Shown: positions 36,297 through 45,275, counted from the first letter of the stretch. The stretch: 64,000 nucleotides of DNA from Ruminococcus sp. (GCA_016288815.1 JAEELF010000036.1:42041-106040); one strand, 5' to 3'. Translations and numbers: made by a program. Notes: generated from the letters alone by a model not told the origin.

Positions 36297-36329
36297 AAAA
36301 AAACAGCCCCATGACTCAGGTCACAGGGC
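36297..36329 (-). terminator. terminator between secG and rnr
   Basis: Minus strand: GCCCTGTGAC-CTGA-GTCATGGGGC (two G-T pairs) then TGTTTTTTT, about 20 bp before the rnr start. No promoter follows it, so rnr probably depends on read-through. Confidence 0.82.
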
Positions 36330-36340
36330 GGGTTCTCGGT

Positions 36341-36598
36341 TTATTTCGTGAAGATCGGGACAATGTTTATCGCCAGAACAACGACGAACATGAGAATTCC
36401 GAGGGTTCGTGTGATCTTGTTGAGGATAGCCTCTTTAGTTCTGCCCTCGTTCTTTCCGTAGAACGAATCTGTGCTTGCGCCTGTGAGGGCAGCGGTCATG
36501 CTGTCCTGACCCTTCTGCTCCTGTGAAAGGCAGAGGATGATAACGAGTACGCTTATGACGAGGAGGGCAGCGCCTCCGATGATCTCAAGAGTGGTCAT
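36341..36598 (-). CDS. secG: preprotein translocase subunit SecG
   Basis: 85 residues: a first membrane segment (about 5-25, EIIGGAALLVISVLVIILCL), the conserved loop SQEQKGQDSMTAALTG with SF and G, and a second membrane segment (TLGILMFVVVLAINIVPIF). This is SecG, the small SecYEG subunit. Short RBS AGGT; promoter 36662-36690. Conserved neighbour of rnr in many Firmicutes. Confidence 0.93.
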   Translation of the reverse strand: MTTLEIIGGAALLVISVLVIILCLSQEQKGQDSMTAALTGASTDSFYGKNEGRTKEAILNKITRTLGILMFVVVLAINIVPIFTK

Positions 36599-36661
36599 GA
36601 ATGTTTACCTCCAGATTTGATTATGTATATCAACTTATCGCATTATCCGATTAGCTTATAT

Positions 36662-36690
36662 ATTATACCACGCATTGCGCACAATTGCAA
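36662..36690 (-). promoter_or_regulatory. sigma-A promoter for secG-rnr
   Basis: Minus strand: TTGCAA, 17-bp spacer, TATAAT. Confidence 0.87.
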
Positions 36691-36775
36691 GGGTTTGGAC
36701 AGTAAAAAAGATGACGAAAATACCCCGTATGATTTGTCAGGTATGCACAATTATCCCTGCGGCGTGCCCCGGTGC

Positions 36776-36851
36776 CCAAAGGGACAACCTCCCAGCGGAG
36801 GGGCCGTGATATTATGCCGGCTGCCCCTCCGCCGAGCGGTTTTCCCTTTGG
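36776..36851. repeat. nested inverted repeat between secG and glyS
   Basis: Outer arms CCAAAGGG/CCCTTTGG and inner perfect arms GCGGAGGGGC/GCCCCTCCGC enclose an AT-containing loop. No ORF. The outer arm resembles the first hairpin of repeat family 1 (CCAAAGGGG/CCCCTTTGG). Confidence 0.75.
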
Positions 36852-36987
36852 AAAACCTTTTCCCCTCGCCACCTTCCCGCCGCGAGTTACCTTTCTTCGC
36901 GAACACCTCCGGTGTCGCTGGCGGGATCGGACGGGAACCGTTGAATTTTTGTGGGGCGATCGCTCTGTATCACCGTGCAATAAACAG

Positions 36988-37016
36988 TTGACATTTGCCG
37001 GAATATGCTGTAAAAT
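36988..37016 (+). promoter_or_regulatory. sigma-A promoter for glyS
   Basis: TTGACA, 17-bp spacer, TAAAAT. Confidence 0.87.
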
Positions 37017-37051
37017 ATATAGGATAACATATTTTGAAACGAGGTACCTAT

Positions 37052-38458
37052 ATGCTTAAAAACACTGAAAAAGTAATGGATAAGATCGTTGACCTCTGTA
37101 AATCCAAGGGCTACGTTTACCCCGGCTCCGAGATCTACGGCGGTCTTGCAAACACATGGGACTACGGCCCGCTCGGCGTTGAGCTCAAGAACAACATCAA
37201 GAAGGCATGGCTGAAGAAGTTCGTGCAGGAGAACAAGTACAACGTCGGTCTCGACAGCGCTATCCTCATGAATCCGCAGACATGGGTAGCTTCCGGACAT
37301 ATCGGCGGCTTCTCCGACCCGCTCATGGACTGCAAGGAGTGCAAGACACGTCACCGCGCAGACAACCTCATCGAGGACTTCGACGGCACTAACGTTGCCG
37401 GCTGGACCAACGAGCAGATGACCGACTACATCAGGGAGCACAACATCGTCTGCCCGAACTGCGGCAAGGCGAATTTCACTGATATACGCCAGTTCAACCT
37501 CATGTTCGAGACCTTCCAGGGCGTTACCGAGGACTCCAAGTCCGAGCTGTATCTCCGCCCTGAGACCGCGCAGGGTATCTTCGTGAATTTTGCGAATATC
37601 CAGAGAACGACCCGCAAGAAGGTTCCGTTCGGCGTCGCACAGGTCGGCAAGTCGTTCAGAAACGAGATAACTCCCGGAAACTTTATCTTCCGCGTTCGTG
37701 AGTTCGAGCAGATGGAGCTTGAGTTCTTCTGCAAGCCCGGCACTGACCTCGAGTGGTTCAGCTACTGGAGAGGCTTCTGCAAGGATTTCCTGCTGGGTAT
37801 CGGTCTCAAGGAGGAGAATATCCGTCTCCGCGACCACTCCCCCGAGGAGCTCTGCTTCTACTCCAAGGCTACCACAGATTTCGAGTACCTCTTCCCGTTC
37901 GGCTGGGGCGAGCTCTGGGGCGTTGCTGACCGAACAGACTACGACCTCACACAGCACATCAAGACCAGCGGCAAGTCGCTCGAATACTTCGATCCAGAGA
38001 CCAACGAGAAGTATATCCCCTACGTTATCGAGCCGTCGCTCGGCGTAGAGAGACTCTTCCTCTCTGTAGTAACAGAGGCTTACGACGAGGAGGAGATCGT
38101 CTCCACAGACAAGGACGGCAACGAGAAGCGCGAGACCCGCACGGTAATGCACCTGCATCCGGCGCTCGCACCGTACAAGGCAGCAGTTCTTCCGCTCGTG
38201 AAGAAGCTCACTCCCAAGGCGGAGGAGGTATTCGAGATGCTGTCCAAGAAGTTCATGGTGGACTTCGACGAGACCGGCACTATCGGCAAGAGATACCGCC
38301 GTCAGGACGAGATAGGCACACCGTTCTGCATCACATACGACTTTGACACACTCGAAAAGGATAACTGCGTGACTGTCCGCGACCGCGACACCATGCAGCA
38401 GGAGCGCGTTCCGATAGACAAGCTCGTCGAGTATCTCGAGGCAAAGATAGCATATTAA
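37052..38458 (+). CDS. glyS: glycyl-tRNA synthetase, homodimeric type
   Basis: 468 residues from ATG 37052 with GAGGT 6 bp upstream; the six-codon longer track start lacks a site. [19 protein letters not shown], the zinc-type cysteines ([20 protein letters not shown]), [11 protein letters not shown] and the class II motif 2 ([20 protein letters not shown]) define the eukaryote-like alpha2 GlyRS, found in many Gram-positives in place of the alpha2beta2 GlyQ/GlyS. A C-terminal anticodon-binding domain follows. Monocistronic, with its own promoter and terminator. Some annotations use glyQS. Confidence 0.96.
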   Translation: MLKNTEKVMDKIVDLCKSKGYVYPGSEIYGGLANTWDYGPLGVELKNNIKKAWLKKFVQENKYNVGLDSAILMNPQTWVASGHIGGFSDPLMDCKECKTRHRADNLIEDFDGTNVAGWTNEQMTDYIREHNIVCPNCGKANFTDIRQFNLMFETFQGVTEDSKSELYLRPETAQGIFVNFANIQRTTRKKVPFGVAQVGKSFRNEITPGNFIFRVREFEQMELEFFCKPGTDLEWFSYWRGFCKDFLLGIGLKEENIRLRDHSPEELCFYSKATTDFEYLFPFGWGELWGVADRTDYDLTQHIKTSGKSLEYFDPETNEKYIPYVIEPSLGVERLFLSVVTEAYDEEEIVSTDKDGNEKRETRTVMHLHPALAPYKAAVLPLVKKLTPKAEEVFEMLSKKFMVDFDETGTIGKRYRRQDEIGTPFCITYDFDTLEKDNCVTVRDRDTMQQERVPIDKLVEYLEAKIAY

Positions 38459-38463
38459 GCATC

Positions 38464-38492
38464 AAAGGGACAGCTGCTGGCTGTCCCTTTTT
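38464..38492 (+). terminator. terminator after glyS
   Basis: AAAGGGACAG-CTGCTGG-CTGTCCCTTTTT. Confidence 0.92.
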
Positions 38493-38494
38493 GT

Positions 38495-38700
38495 GCCCGG
38501 AGGGGCGTGTGGGGACGCATTCCGTGCGCCCGCTTTTCGCACATAAATGCGGTCTGACGTGGGTGTCAGCCCCTACAAAGGCAGTCAGCGAGTATATGTG
38601 GGGTAGTGGTGTTGAAAAGAACCGCTGAAAAACAGCACATTTCTGTGCGCTTCAACAAATTTCCATAAAAAATAGGATTTTCCGCTTTATTTTTCACGGA
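38495..38700. other. intergenic region with repeat remnants, no gene seen
   Basis: GC-rich first half holds GGGGACGCATTCCGTGCGCCC and TGTCAGCCCCTACAAA fragments similar to pieces of other intergenic repeats (compare GACGCTGTCCCCTACAAAAA near 41950). The second half is AT-rich and contains a weak promoter (TATAAT at 38709-38714; the -35 TTTATT is poor). Confidence 0.5.
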
Positions 38701-38761
38701 AAGTATAGTATAATAGATGTATATAATGCAGTGTAGACTATCTGTTTCTATGAGGTGCAAA

Positions 38762-41689
38762 ATGACAAAGAAATATTCACTCGGCATAGACGTCGGTTCG
38801 ACGACAGTAAAGACCGTCATCACGGACGAGGACGGCAATATCATATACTCCAAATACCAGCGCCATCTCTCCAAGGTCAAGGAGACCGTCACCGACCAGC
38901 TCAAGATAATACAGTCCGACTTCCCCGGTGAGAGCTTCACCGTATGCATTACCGGTTCGGCAGGTCTCGGACTCGCCAACTCTGCGGAGATACCTTTCGT
39001 GCAGGAGGTCCATGCGGCTTTCCTTGCTGTTAAGAAAAAGCAGCCCGATGCCGACGCAGTCATCGAGCTCGGCGGCGAGGACGCGAAGATAATCTTCCTC
39101 ACGGGCGGCGTGGAGCAGCGTATGAACGGATCCTGCGCAGGCGGTACGGGAGCATTCATCGACCAGATGGCAACCCTCCTCGGTATAACCGCGGACGAGC
39201 TCGACGAGCTCTCCCTCCACGCACAGAAGATCTACCCCATAGCCTCGCGCTGCGGAGTTTTCGCAAAGTCCGATATACAGCCTCTGCTCAATCAGGGCGC
39301 GCGCCGCGAGGACGTCGCCGCAAGTATCTTCCAGGCAGTCGTTGACCAGACCGTGTCGGGCCTGGCGCAGGGCAGAACGATCGAGGGCAAGGTGCTTTTC
39401 CTCGGCGGTCCGCTGTTCTTCCTGAAGGGACTGAAAAAGGCTTTCGTCAGGACGCTCGGGCTCGATGAGGAGCACGCGGTCTTCCCGGAGGAGGCTCCGG
39501 TGTTCGTGGCTTACGGCTGCTCGATATACGCCGCCGAGACCGCGGACAGCTTCACCATAGATGAGCTCATCGAGAAGATAACCAACGCCAAGGCTTCCGA
39601 CAATATCGTCACAGGCGAGCCGCTTTTCGCCTCGCACGCTGAATACGACGAATTCATCGACCGCCACAGACGCTTCGACCTCGGATATGCCGATATCCGT
39701 ACATATGAGGGCGACGCATACCTCGGCATAGACGCCGGCTCCACCACGACAAAGCTTGTTCTCATCACCGATGACGGACGCATCCTCTACCATCATTACT
39801 CCTCGAACCAGGGCCAGCCGCTCGACAAGATAGTGGATCAGGTCAAGATCATCTACTCCTCGATGAACCCGAACATCACCATAAAGGGCTCGGCAGTCAC
39901 AGGCTACGGCGAGGACCTCATAAAGTCCGGTCTTTCGATAGACCACGGTATTGTCGAGACCGTCGCTCACTTCAAGGCGGCAGCTTACTTCTGCCCTGAC
40001 GTTGACTTCATCATCGATATCGGCGGACAGGACATCAAGTGCTTCAAGATCAAGAACAAGAGCATCGACAGCATAATGCTAAACGAGGCTTGCTCGTCGG
40101 GCTGCGGCTCGTTCATACAGACCTTCGCAATGGCGCTCGGCTACGACATCGCTGAGTTCTCGCAGCTCGGACTTTTCGCCGAGCACCCCGTAGACCTCGG
40201 CTCACGCTGCACTGTATTCATGAACAGCTCCGTAAAGCAGGCGCAGAAGGACGGCGCGACCGTCGAGGACATCTCCGCGGGACTTTCGTCGTCTATCATC
40301 AAGAACGCGATATACAAGGTAATACGCGCAAAGTCACCGGACGAGCTTGGAAAGAACATCGTCGTGCAGGGCGGCACTTTCCTCAACGACGCAGTGCTGC
40401 GCTCGTTCGAGAAGGAGCTCGGTAGGAACGTTATCCGCCCGGCTATCTCGGGACTTATGGGCGCTTTCGGCTGTGCACTCTACGCGAAGGAGCGCTCCGA
40501 CGGCACCTCCAGTCTCATTCCGAAAGACGAGCTCGAGAACTTTACCTACACCTCCCGCAATGCGCAGTGCGGCGGCTGTACTGCGAACTGCCAGCTCAAC
40601 ATCATCAGCTTCGGCAAGGGACGCCGCTTTATCTCGGGCAACCGCTGCGAAAAGGGCGGTGGAGTGGTCAACCGCAGCAAGATACCGAACCTCTACGAAT
40701 ACAAGTACGACAGTATCATAAATATGGTCAGCAACGGTCAGCCCAGGCGTCCCCGCGCAAGGGTGGGACTGCCGCTCGCGCTCGGTTTCTACGAGCAGCT
40801 CCCGTTCTGGCATACGCTGTTCACCACGCTCGGCTTCGAGACAGTGACCTCCAGCGAGAGCTCGCGCGAGATGTACTACCTCGGTCAGCACACTATCCCC
40901 TCGGATACGGTCTGCTACCCGGCGAAGCTCGCGCACGGACACATCGAGGATCTCCTCGACAAGGGTGTGGACTTCATCTTCTATCCCTGCATGAGCTACA
41001 ATCTCGACGAGGGCGACAGCGACAACCACTTCAACTGCCCGGTAGTCGCGTACTATCCGGAGCTCCTCCTCGCGAACAACGCAAGGCTGAACTCGAAGAA
41101 CTTCATTCACCCCTACCTCGATCTCAATATCCGCAAGAACGTTATCCGCGTAATGTCGGAATCGCTGAAGCAGTACAACGTCCGGGGCAAGATACCGGCG
41201 GCTGTGGACGCGGCATACGAGGCGCTGGAAAGACACCATGCAGTGATAGCCTCGAAGGCGAGGGAGATAATCTCGCAGGCGCGCGCGGAGGGACGCAAGA
41301 TAATCGTCATCGCGGGACGTCCCTATCACATCGACAAGGAGATAAACCACGGCATACACAAGCTCGTGACGAGCCTTGGCATGGCGGTAGTCACCGAGGA
41401 CAGCGTCGCGCAGCTCGCGCACACGCCCAAGCTCGGTGTGCTCAACCAGTGGACGTACCACTCGAGACTTTACCGCGCCGCGAAGTACGTCACCACGCAG
41501 CCTGATATGCAGCTGATACAGCTCGTGTCGTTCGGCTGCGGAATAGACGCAGTTACCGGCGACGAGGTGCGTGCGATACTTGAGGGCGGCGGAAAGCTCT
41601 ACACGCAGCTCAAGATAGACGAGATAAACAATCTCGGTGCGGCAAGGATAAGACTGAGGAGCCTTGTGGCGGCTATTGACCAAAAGTAA
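38762..41689 (+). CDS. double acyl-CoA dehydratase activase-type ATPase (2-hydroxyglutaryl-CoA dehydratase activator family)
   Basis: 975 residues from ATG 38762, preceded by GAGGTG. Two ASKHA ATPase domains occur in tandem: about 1-260 (LGIDVGSTTVKTV, NGSCAGGTGAF, SRCGVFAKSD) and about 320-580 (LGIDAGSTTTKLVL, NEACSSGCGSF, SRCTVFMNSS). Both keep the cysteine pair that binds the bridging [4Fe-4S] cluster in HgdC. A third part (about 600-975) with CTANCQLNIISF, NRCEKGGG and SDTVCYPAKLAHGHIEDL resembles a dehydratase-type cluster-binding domain. Such activases drive ATP-dependent low-potential electron transfer to the partner encoded next. The real substrate is unknown. Confidence 0.93.
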   Translation: MTKKYSLGIDVGSTTVKTVITDEDGNIIYSKYQRHLSKVKETVTDQLKIIQSDFPGESFTVCITGSAGLGLANSAEIPFVQEVHAAFLAVKKKQPDADAVIELGGEDAKIIFLTGGVEQRMNGSCAGGTGAFIDQMATLLGITADELDELSLHAQKIYPIASRCGVFAKSDIQPLLNQGARREDVAASIFQAVVDQTVSGLAQGRTIEGKVLFLGGPLFFLKGLKKAFVRTLGLDEEHAVFPEEAPVFVAYGCSIYAAETADSFTIDELIEKITNAKASDNIVTGEPLFASHAEYDEFIDRHRRFDLGYADIRTYEGDAYLGIDAGSTTTKLVLITDDGRILYHHYSSNQGQPLDKIVDQVKIIYSSMNPNITIKGSAVTGYGEDLIKSGLSIDHGIVETVAHFKAAAYFCPDVDFIIDIGGQDIKCFKIKNKSIDSIMLNEACSSGCGSFIQTFAMALGYDIAEFSQLGLFAEHPVDLGSRCTVFMNSSVKQAQKDGATVEDISAGLSSSIIKNAIYKVIRAKSPDELGKNIVVQGGTFLNDAVLRSFEKELGRNVIRPAISGLMGAFGCALYAKERSDGTSSLIPKDELENFTYTSRNAQCGGCTANCQLNIISFGKGRRFISGNRCEKGGGVVNRSKIPNLYEYKYDSIINMVSNGQPRRPRARVGLPLALGFYEQLPFWHTLFTTLGFETVTSSESSREMYYLGQHTIPSDTVCYPAKLAHGHIEDLLDKGVDFIFYPCMSYNLDEGDSDNHFNCPVVAYYPELLLANNARLNSKNFIHPYLDLNIRKNVIRVMSESLKQYNVRGKIPAAVDAAYEALERHHAVIASKAREIISQARAEGRKIIVIAGRPYHIDKEINHGIHKLVTSLGMAVVTEDSVAQLAHTPKLGVLNQWTYHSRLYRAAKYVTTQPDMQLIQLVSFGCGIDAVTGDEVRAILEGGGKLYTQLKIDEINNLGAARIRLRSLVAAIDQK

Positions 41690-41700
41690 CGCGGAATAAT

Positions 41701-41930
41701 GGGATTCCAAAGGGGCGACTGTCCCTTTGGCGGAGTCCAGAGGCAGCGCCTCTGGTCGCTTCGCTTTCAGCTTTCAAGGCGAAGCGAAATAAAACCGAAG
41801 GGCGCTCCGCAAGAGGTGAATTCAAAAACGATCCAGTGAATCGTTTTTGAGGAGGAGACGCCCTGCAAGAGAGGGCGTCTCCTTGTCGCCTCAACGTGAA
41901 AACAATCCCTGCGACCGGTGACGGCCGCAC
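41701..41930. repeat. modular intergenic hairpin repeat, family 1 copy C
   Basis: Longest copy: GGGATTCCAAAGGGG, CCAGAGGCAGCGCCTCTGG, CTTCGCTTTC/GGCGAAGCG, the CAAAAACGAT/ATCGTTTTTG hairpin, GACGCCCTGCAAGAGAGGGCGTC and a final GCGACCGGTGACGGCCGC. It combines modules seen separately in copies A and B. It lies between the two genes of the activase pair. Confidence 0.88.
41910..41930. repeat. short palindromic repeat TGYGACCGGTGACGGYCRCA, copy 3
   Basis: TGCGACCG-GTGA-CGGCCGCA: at the distal edge of repeat family 1 copy C. Confidence 0.75.
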
Positions 41931-41988
41931 GAAAACGGGACGCCGATGACGCTGTCCCCTACAAAAATTGATTCTGGGAGGAACGATT

Positions 41989-43218
41989 ATGCCAGAATAT
42001 GCAAAATTCACCGAGGATATGATAAAAACTCACACTATCCTCGTTCCGGATATGCTTCCGGTACATTTCAAACTGCTCATCGCCATTTTTGAGGCGAAGG
42101 GCTACAAAATGGAGCTGCTCCAGAACGACAGCCGCGCAGTCGTTGACGAGGGACTGAAAAACGTCCACAACGACGCCTGCTACCCCGCGCTGCTCGTTAT
42201 CGGACAGTTCATGGACGCCCTCAACAGCGGCAAGTACGACCCCGACAAGACCGCCCTGCTCATCACGCAGACCGGCGGCGGCTGCCGTGCGTCAAATTAT
42301 ATCCACCTGCTGAGAAAGGCTGTGGACAAGAACTACCCGCAGGTGCCCGTGGTCTCGCTGAATTTCAGCGGACTTGAAAAGGACAGCGCATTCAGGATAT
42401 CCGCACCGATGTTCCTGAAGCTGCTGTACGCAGTGCTCTACGGCGACCTGCTGATGACCTGCTACAACAAGTGCCGCGCATACGAGATAAACAAGGGCGA
42501 GTCGAAGAAGGTGCTCGAAAAGTGGGAGCACCGCCTCGGGAACATCTTCCGCAAGGGCAGCAAGCGCTACCTCAAGACCAAGCAGCTCTACCGCATGATA
42601 CTCGACGATTTCGCGGCGATAAAGCTTTCGGACGAGAAAAAGATAAGGGTCGGCATAGTCGGCGAGATCTACGTCAAGTACTCACCGCTCGCGAACAACC
42701 ACCTCGAGGATTTCCTCATCTCGGAGGGCTGCGAGCCGGTCGTGCCGTCGCTGCTCGAGTTCGTCATGTACTGTGCAGCCGGCAACTTCAACGACGCTAA
42801 GATATACGATCACACCACCAAGGAGTCGATATTCAACAAGATAGGCTACAAGCTGATATACGCGAAGCAGAAGGAGCTCATCAAGGTCATGAAGGAGCAC
42901 GGCGCGTTCGAGCCGCTCCACGACTTCGAGCACCTCAGGCACCTCGCGGACAAGTACATAAATCAGGGCGTAGTCATGGGCGAGGGCTGGCTGATACCGG
43001 CAGAAATGGCTGCGCTGGCGAAGTCCGGCGTGGAGAACATCATCTGCACACAGCCCTTCGGCTGCCTGCCGAACCACATCGTAGCGAAGGGAATGTCCCG
43101 TGCGATAAAGCAGGACAACCCGAACGCGAATATCGTCGCTATCGACTACGATCCCGGCGCGACGCGCGTAAACCAGGAGAACCGCATAAAGCTCATGCTC
43201 GCAAACGCGAGAAGATAA
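41989..43218 (+). CDS. 2-hydroxyacyl-CoA dehydratase-like (HgdB/double-cubane-type) protein
   Basis: 409 residues from ATG 41989 with GGGAGGA 6 bp upstream. NDACYPALLVIGQFMDAL, TGGGCRASNY, VGEIYVKYSPLANNHLEDFL and CTQPFGCLPNHIVAKG match the HGD-D family, whose cysteines hold iron-sulfur clusters reduced by the activase. A single subunit is present instead of the usual alpha/beta dehydratase pair, and no CoA-transferase or dehydrogenase is adjacent. With the upstream double activase it forms a two-gene ATP-driven reductase-like unit. A classic acyl-CoA dehydratase role is possible but unsupported by context. Confidence 0.9.
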   Translation: MPEYAKFTEDMIKTHTILVPDMLPVHFKLLIAIFEAKGYKMELLQNDSRAVVDEGLKNVHNDACYPALLVIGQFMDALNSGKYDPDKTALLITQTGGGCRASNYIHLLRKAVDKNYPQVPVVSLNFSGLEKDSAFRISAPMFLKLLYAVLYGDLLMTCYNKCRAYEINKGESKKVLEKWEHRLGNIFRKGSKRYLKTKQLYRMILDDFAAIKLSDEKKIRVGIVGEIYVKYSPLANNHLEDFLISEGCEPVVPSLLEFVMYCAAGNFNDAKIYDHTTKESIFNKIGYKLIYAKQKELIKVMKEHGAFEPLHDFEHLRHLADKYINQGVVMGEGWLIPAEMAALAKSGVENIICTQPFGCLPNHIVAKGMSRAIKQDNPNANIVAIDYDPGATRVNQENRIKLMLANARR

Positions 43219-43257
43219 ACACACATAAACGTATCGGGGTATTATCCGGGGGAACAT

Positions 43258-44118
43258 ATGATAAAGACGCGAACTGGCGAGACAGTCACAACAAACGAGG
43301 GGCAGAACAGGCTCCTGAAAAAGCTCTACGGGACGGTCCCGGGGAGGTGCGCCCTGAAGGTGCTCACTGCGCCCGTGGTCTCGGCAGCCGCCGGACTGTT
43401 CATGGATTCGCCGCTGTCGGTGCCGATGATAAAGCCGTTCATCAGGCGCAGCGGGATAGATATGTCGCAGTATCTGGGCGGAAAGTTCCGCTCGTACAAC
43501 GCTTTCTTCACCCGCCGGATACGTCCCGAGGCGCGCCCGATAGACACTGACCCGCGCCACTTTATCAGTCCCTGCGACTCAAAGCTCACGGTGTACCCGA
43601 TATCTCGGAAGAGCGTTTTCCGGATAAAAGACTCGTACTACCGCGTGGCTGACCTGCTGAACAACAAGTTCCTCGCGAGGCGCTACGAGGGCGGACTGTG
43701 CATGATATTCCGCCTTGAGGTGGACGACTACCACCGCTACTGCTACATCGACGACGGCACCAAGACCGGCAACACCTATATCCACGGCGTCCTGCACACG
43801 GTCAATCCCATAGCGCTCGAGCGGTACAACTTCTACAAGCGAAACTGCCGCGAATACACGATACTCCACACGAACAATTTCGGGGACGTGGTGCAGGTAG
43901 AGGTCGGCGCGATGATGGTGGGGCGTATCTGCAACCGCCACAGCGATGGCGTGATACGGCGCGGAATGGAGAAGGGCTGCTTTGAGTTCGGCGGCTCGAC
44001 GGTAGTGCTTCTCGCGGAGCACGGGAAGGTACGCATAGACCGCGATATCCTGCGGAATTCCGCGGAGGGTGCGGAGACTATCGTCAAGTACGGCGAGAGG
44101 ATAGGCACGGCTTCGTAA
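43258..44118 (+). CDS. psd: phosphatidylserine decarboxylase proenzyme
   Basis: 286 residues. SYNAFFTRRIRPEARPID, ISPCDSKLTVYPIS, DYHRYCYIDDG and the autocleavage site FEFGGSTVVLL (Gly-Ser giving the pyruvoyl group) define PSD. It makes phosphatidylethanolamine from phosphatidylserine at the membrane. The upstream gap is 39 bp with GGGGGA as ribosome site, so it is likely in one transcript with the dehydratase-like gene. No pssA is nearby. Confidence 0.95.
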   Translation: MIKTRTGETVTTNEGQNRLLKKLYGTVPGRCALKVLTAPVVSAAAGLFMDSPLSVPMIKPFIRRSGIDMSQYLGGKFRSYNAFFTRRIRPEARPIDTDPRHFISPCDSKLTVYPISRKSVFRIKDSYYRVADLLNNKFLARRYEGGLCMIFRLEVDDYHRYCYIDDGTKTGNTYIHGVLHTVNPIALERYNFYKRNCREYTILHTNNFGDVVQVEVGAMMVGRICNRHSDGVIRRGMEKGCFEFGGSTVVLLAEHGKVRIDRDILRNSAEGAETIVKYGERIGTAS

Positions 44119-44120
44119 AC

Positions 44121-44150
44121 AAAAAGGACGGTCAGTGACCGTCCTTTTTT
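44121..44150 (+). terminator. terminator after psd
   Basis: AAAAAGGACGGTC-AGT-GACCGTCCTTTTTT, strong and nearly symmetric. Confidence 0.93.
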
Positions 44151-44290
44151 AGGTGTCAAGTATCAGGTTTCAGGTCTTAGGTGTAGGGGTCGATGCCTAC
44201 ATCGACCCGCTATTTCTGTGCGGGACCAATTGGCGGGCGGGCGCCGGGGCGACGCCCCTACACCCTGACACCTGACCCCTGTTACCTAAA
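44151..44290. repeat. intergenic repeat family 2, copy 1 (TCAGGTG-rich)
   Basis: Left arm AGGTGTCAAGTATCAGGTTTCAGG is built of degenerate 7-8 nt units (TCAGGTN). Right arm CCTGACACCTGACCCCTGTTACCTA is its inverted counterpart. Between them is GGGTCGATGCCTACATCGACCC. Related copies lie at 50399-50460 and 62770-62856, always next to a terminator. Confidence 0.82.
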
Positions 44291-44318
44291 AAAAGACGGC
44301 CCCAAGGGTCGTCCTTTT
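44287..44318 (-). terminator. terminator after recR
   Basis: Minus strand GACGACCC-TTG-GGGCCGTC then TTTTTTT, with an A-rich left side. Confidence 0.83.
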
Positions 44319-44921
44319 TTATAATTCATTCCTGTTTTCGAGTGCCTTGTAGAGCGTGACCTCGTCCGCGTATTCGAGTATACCGCCGACAGGCAGCCCG
44401 AACGCGAGCCTTGTCACCTTAACGCCGAGCGGCTTCAGCAGATTTGCTGCGTACATCGCCGTAGCGTCGCCCTCAACAGTGGGGTTGGTCGCCATGATGA
44501 CCTCTTCCACGCCGCCCTGAGAGATCCTCGCGAGCAGCTCGCGGAAGCGCAGTTTGTCCGGGGTAATGCCGTCCATAGGCGAGAGGAGTCCGTGCAGGAC
44601 GTGGTAAACGCCGTTGTATTCGCGGGTGCGCTCGAATGCCGTGACGTCCTTGGGCCCCTCGACCACGCATATCACGCTGTGATCGCGCTCGTCGTCGGAG
44701 CATATCGGGCAGATCTCACGCTCTGTGAGGTTCTGGCAGCACTTGCAGCTGCGGACGTTCCTCTTCGCGTCGAGCAGAGCCTGAGCGAACTCGCTTACCT
44801 CCTCGTCGTTCATCGACATCACATGATAAGCCAGCCTCTGCGCGGATTTCATGCCGATACCCGGCAGCGAGGCGAACTTCTCCGCGAGAATGACGAGCGG
44901 GAGAGCGTTATGGTCAGCCAT
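44319..44921 (-). CDS. recR: recombination protein RecR
   Basis: 200 residues. Helix-hairpin-helix start (ASLPGIGMKSAQRLAYH), a C4 zinc finger (CKCCQNLTEREICPIC) and a Toprim domain (ICVVEGPKDVTAFERT, ATNPTVEGDATAMY). RecR works with RecF/RecO to load RecA at gaps. Last gene of the conserved dnaX-ybaB-recR cluster; standard length. Confidence 0.97.
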   Translation of the reverse strand: MADHNALPLVILAEKFASLPGIGMKSAQRLAYHVMSMNDEEVSEFAQALLDAKRNVRSCKCCQNLTEREICPICSDDERDHSVICVVEGPKDVTAFERTREYNGVYHVLHGLLSPMDGITPDKLRFRELLARISQGGVEEVIMATNPTVEGDATAMYAANLLKPLGVKVTRLAFGLPVGGILEYADEVTLYKALENRNEL

Positions 44922-44927
44922 TATATC

Positions 44928-45275
44928 TTAGAAAAGACCGGGGAGCGATACTCCGCCAGTGATCTTGCTCATCTCTTCCTCAGTGGTAGCCTCGACCTTG
45001 TTGACAGCCTCGTTCACAGCGCTGATGATGAGATCCTGGAGCATCTCGATGTCCTCGGGGTCAACGACCTCGGGCTTGAGAGTGAGGGACTTGAGCACCT
45101 TCTTGCCCGAAACAGTTACCTCAACGGCACCGCCGCCGGCAGTTGCGGAGAAGTCTCTCTGCTCGATGTCCTCCTGGAGCTCTGTGATCTGATCCTGCAT
45201 TTTCTGAGCCTGACGGATCATGGAGTTCATGTTCTGAGCGCCGCCGCCCATGTTCTTCGGTATTCTTGCTTTCAT
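44928..45275 (-). CDS. ybaB: YbaB/EbfC family nucleoid-associated protein
   Basis: 115 residues: MNSMIRQAQKMQDQITELQED and DFSATAGGGAVEVTVSGKKVLKSLTL are typical of YbaB/EbfC, a small DNA-binding dimer. The N-terminus is Gly-rich (NMGGGAQN). It lies between dnaX and recR as in most bacteria; spacing is 6 bp to recR and about 20 bp from dnaX. RBS AAGGAG precedes the ATG. Confidence 0.96.
   Translation of the reverse strand: MKARIPKNMGGGAQNMNSMIRQAQKMQDQITELQEDIEQRDFSATAGGGAVEVTVSGKKVLKSLTLKPEVVDPEDIEMLQDLIISAVNEAVNKVEATTEEEMSKITGGVSLPGLF

Noticed and set aside
37034-37051. Six-codon longer start of GlyRS (MKRGTY)
   Set aside because: The ribosome site GAGGT lies inside it and suits ATG 37052.
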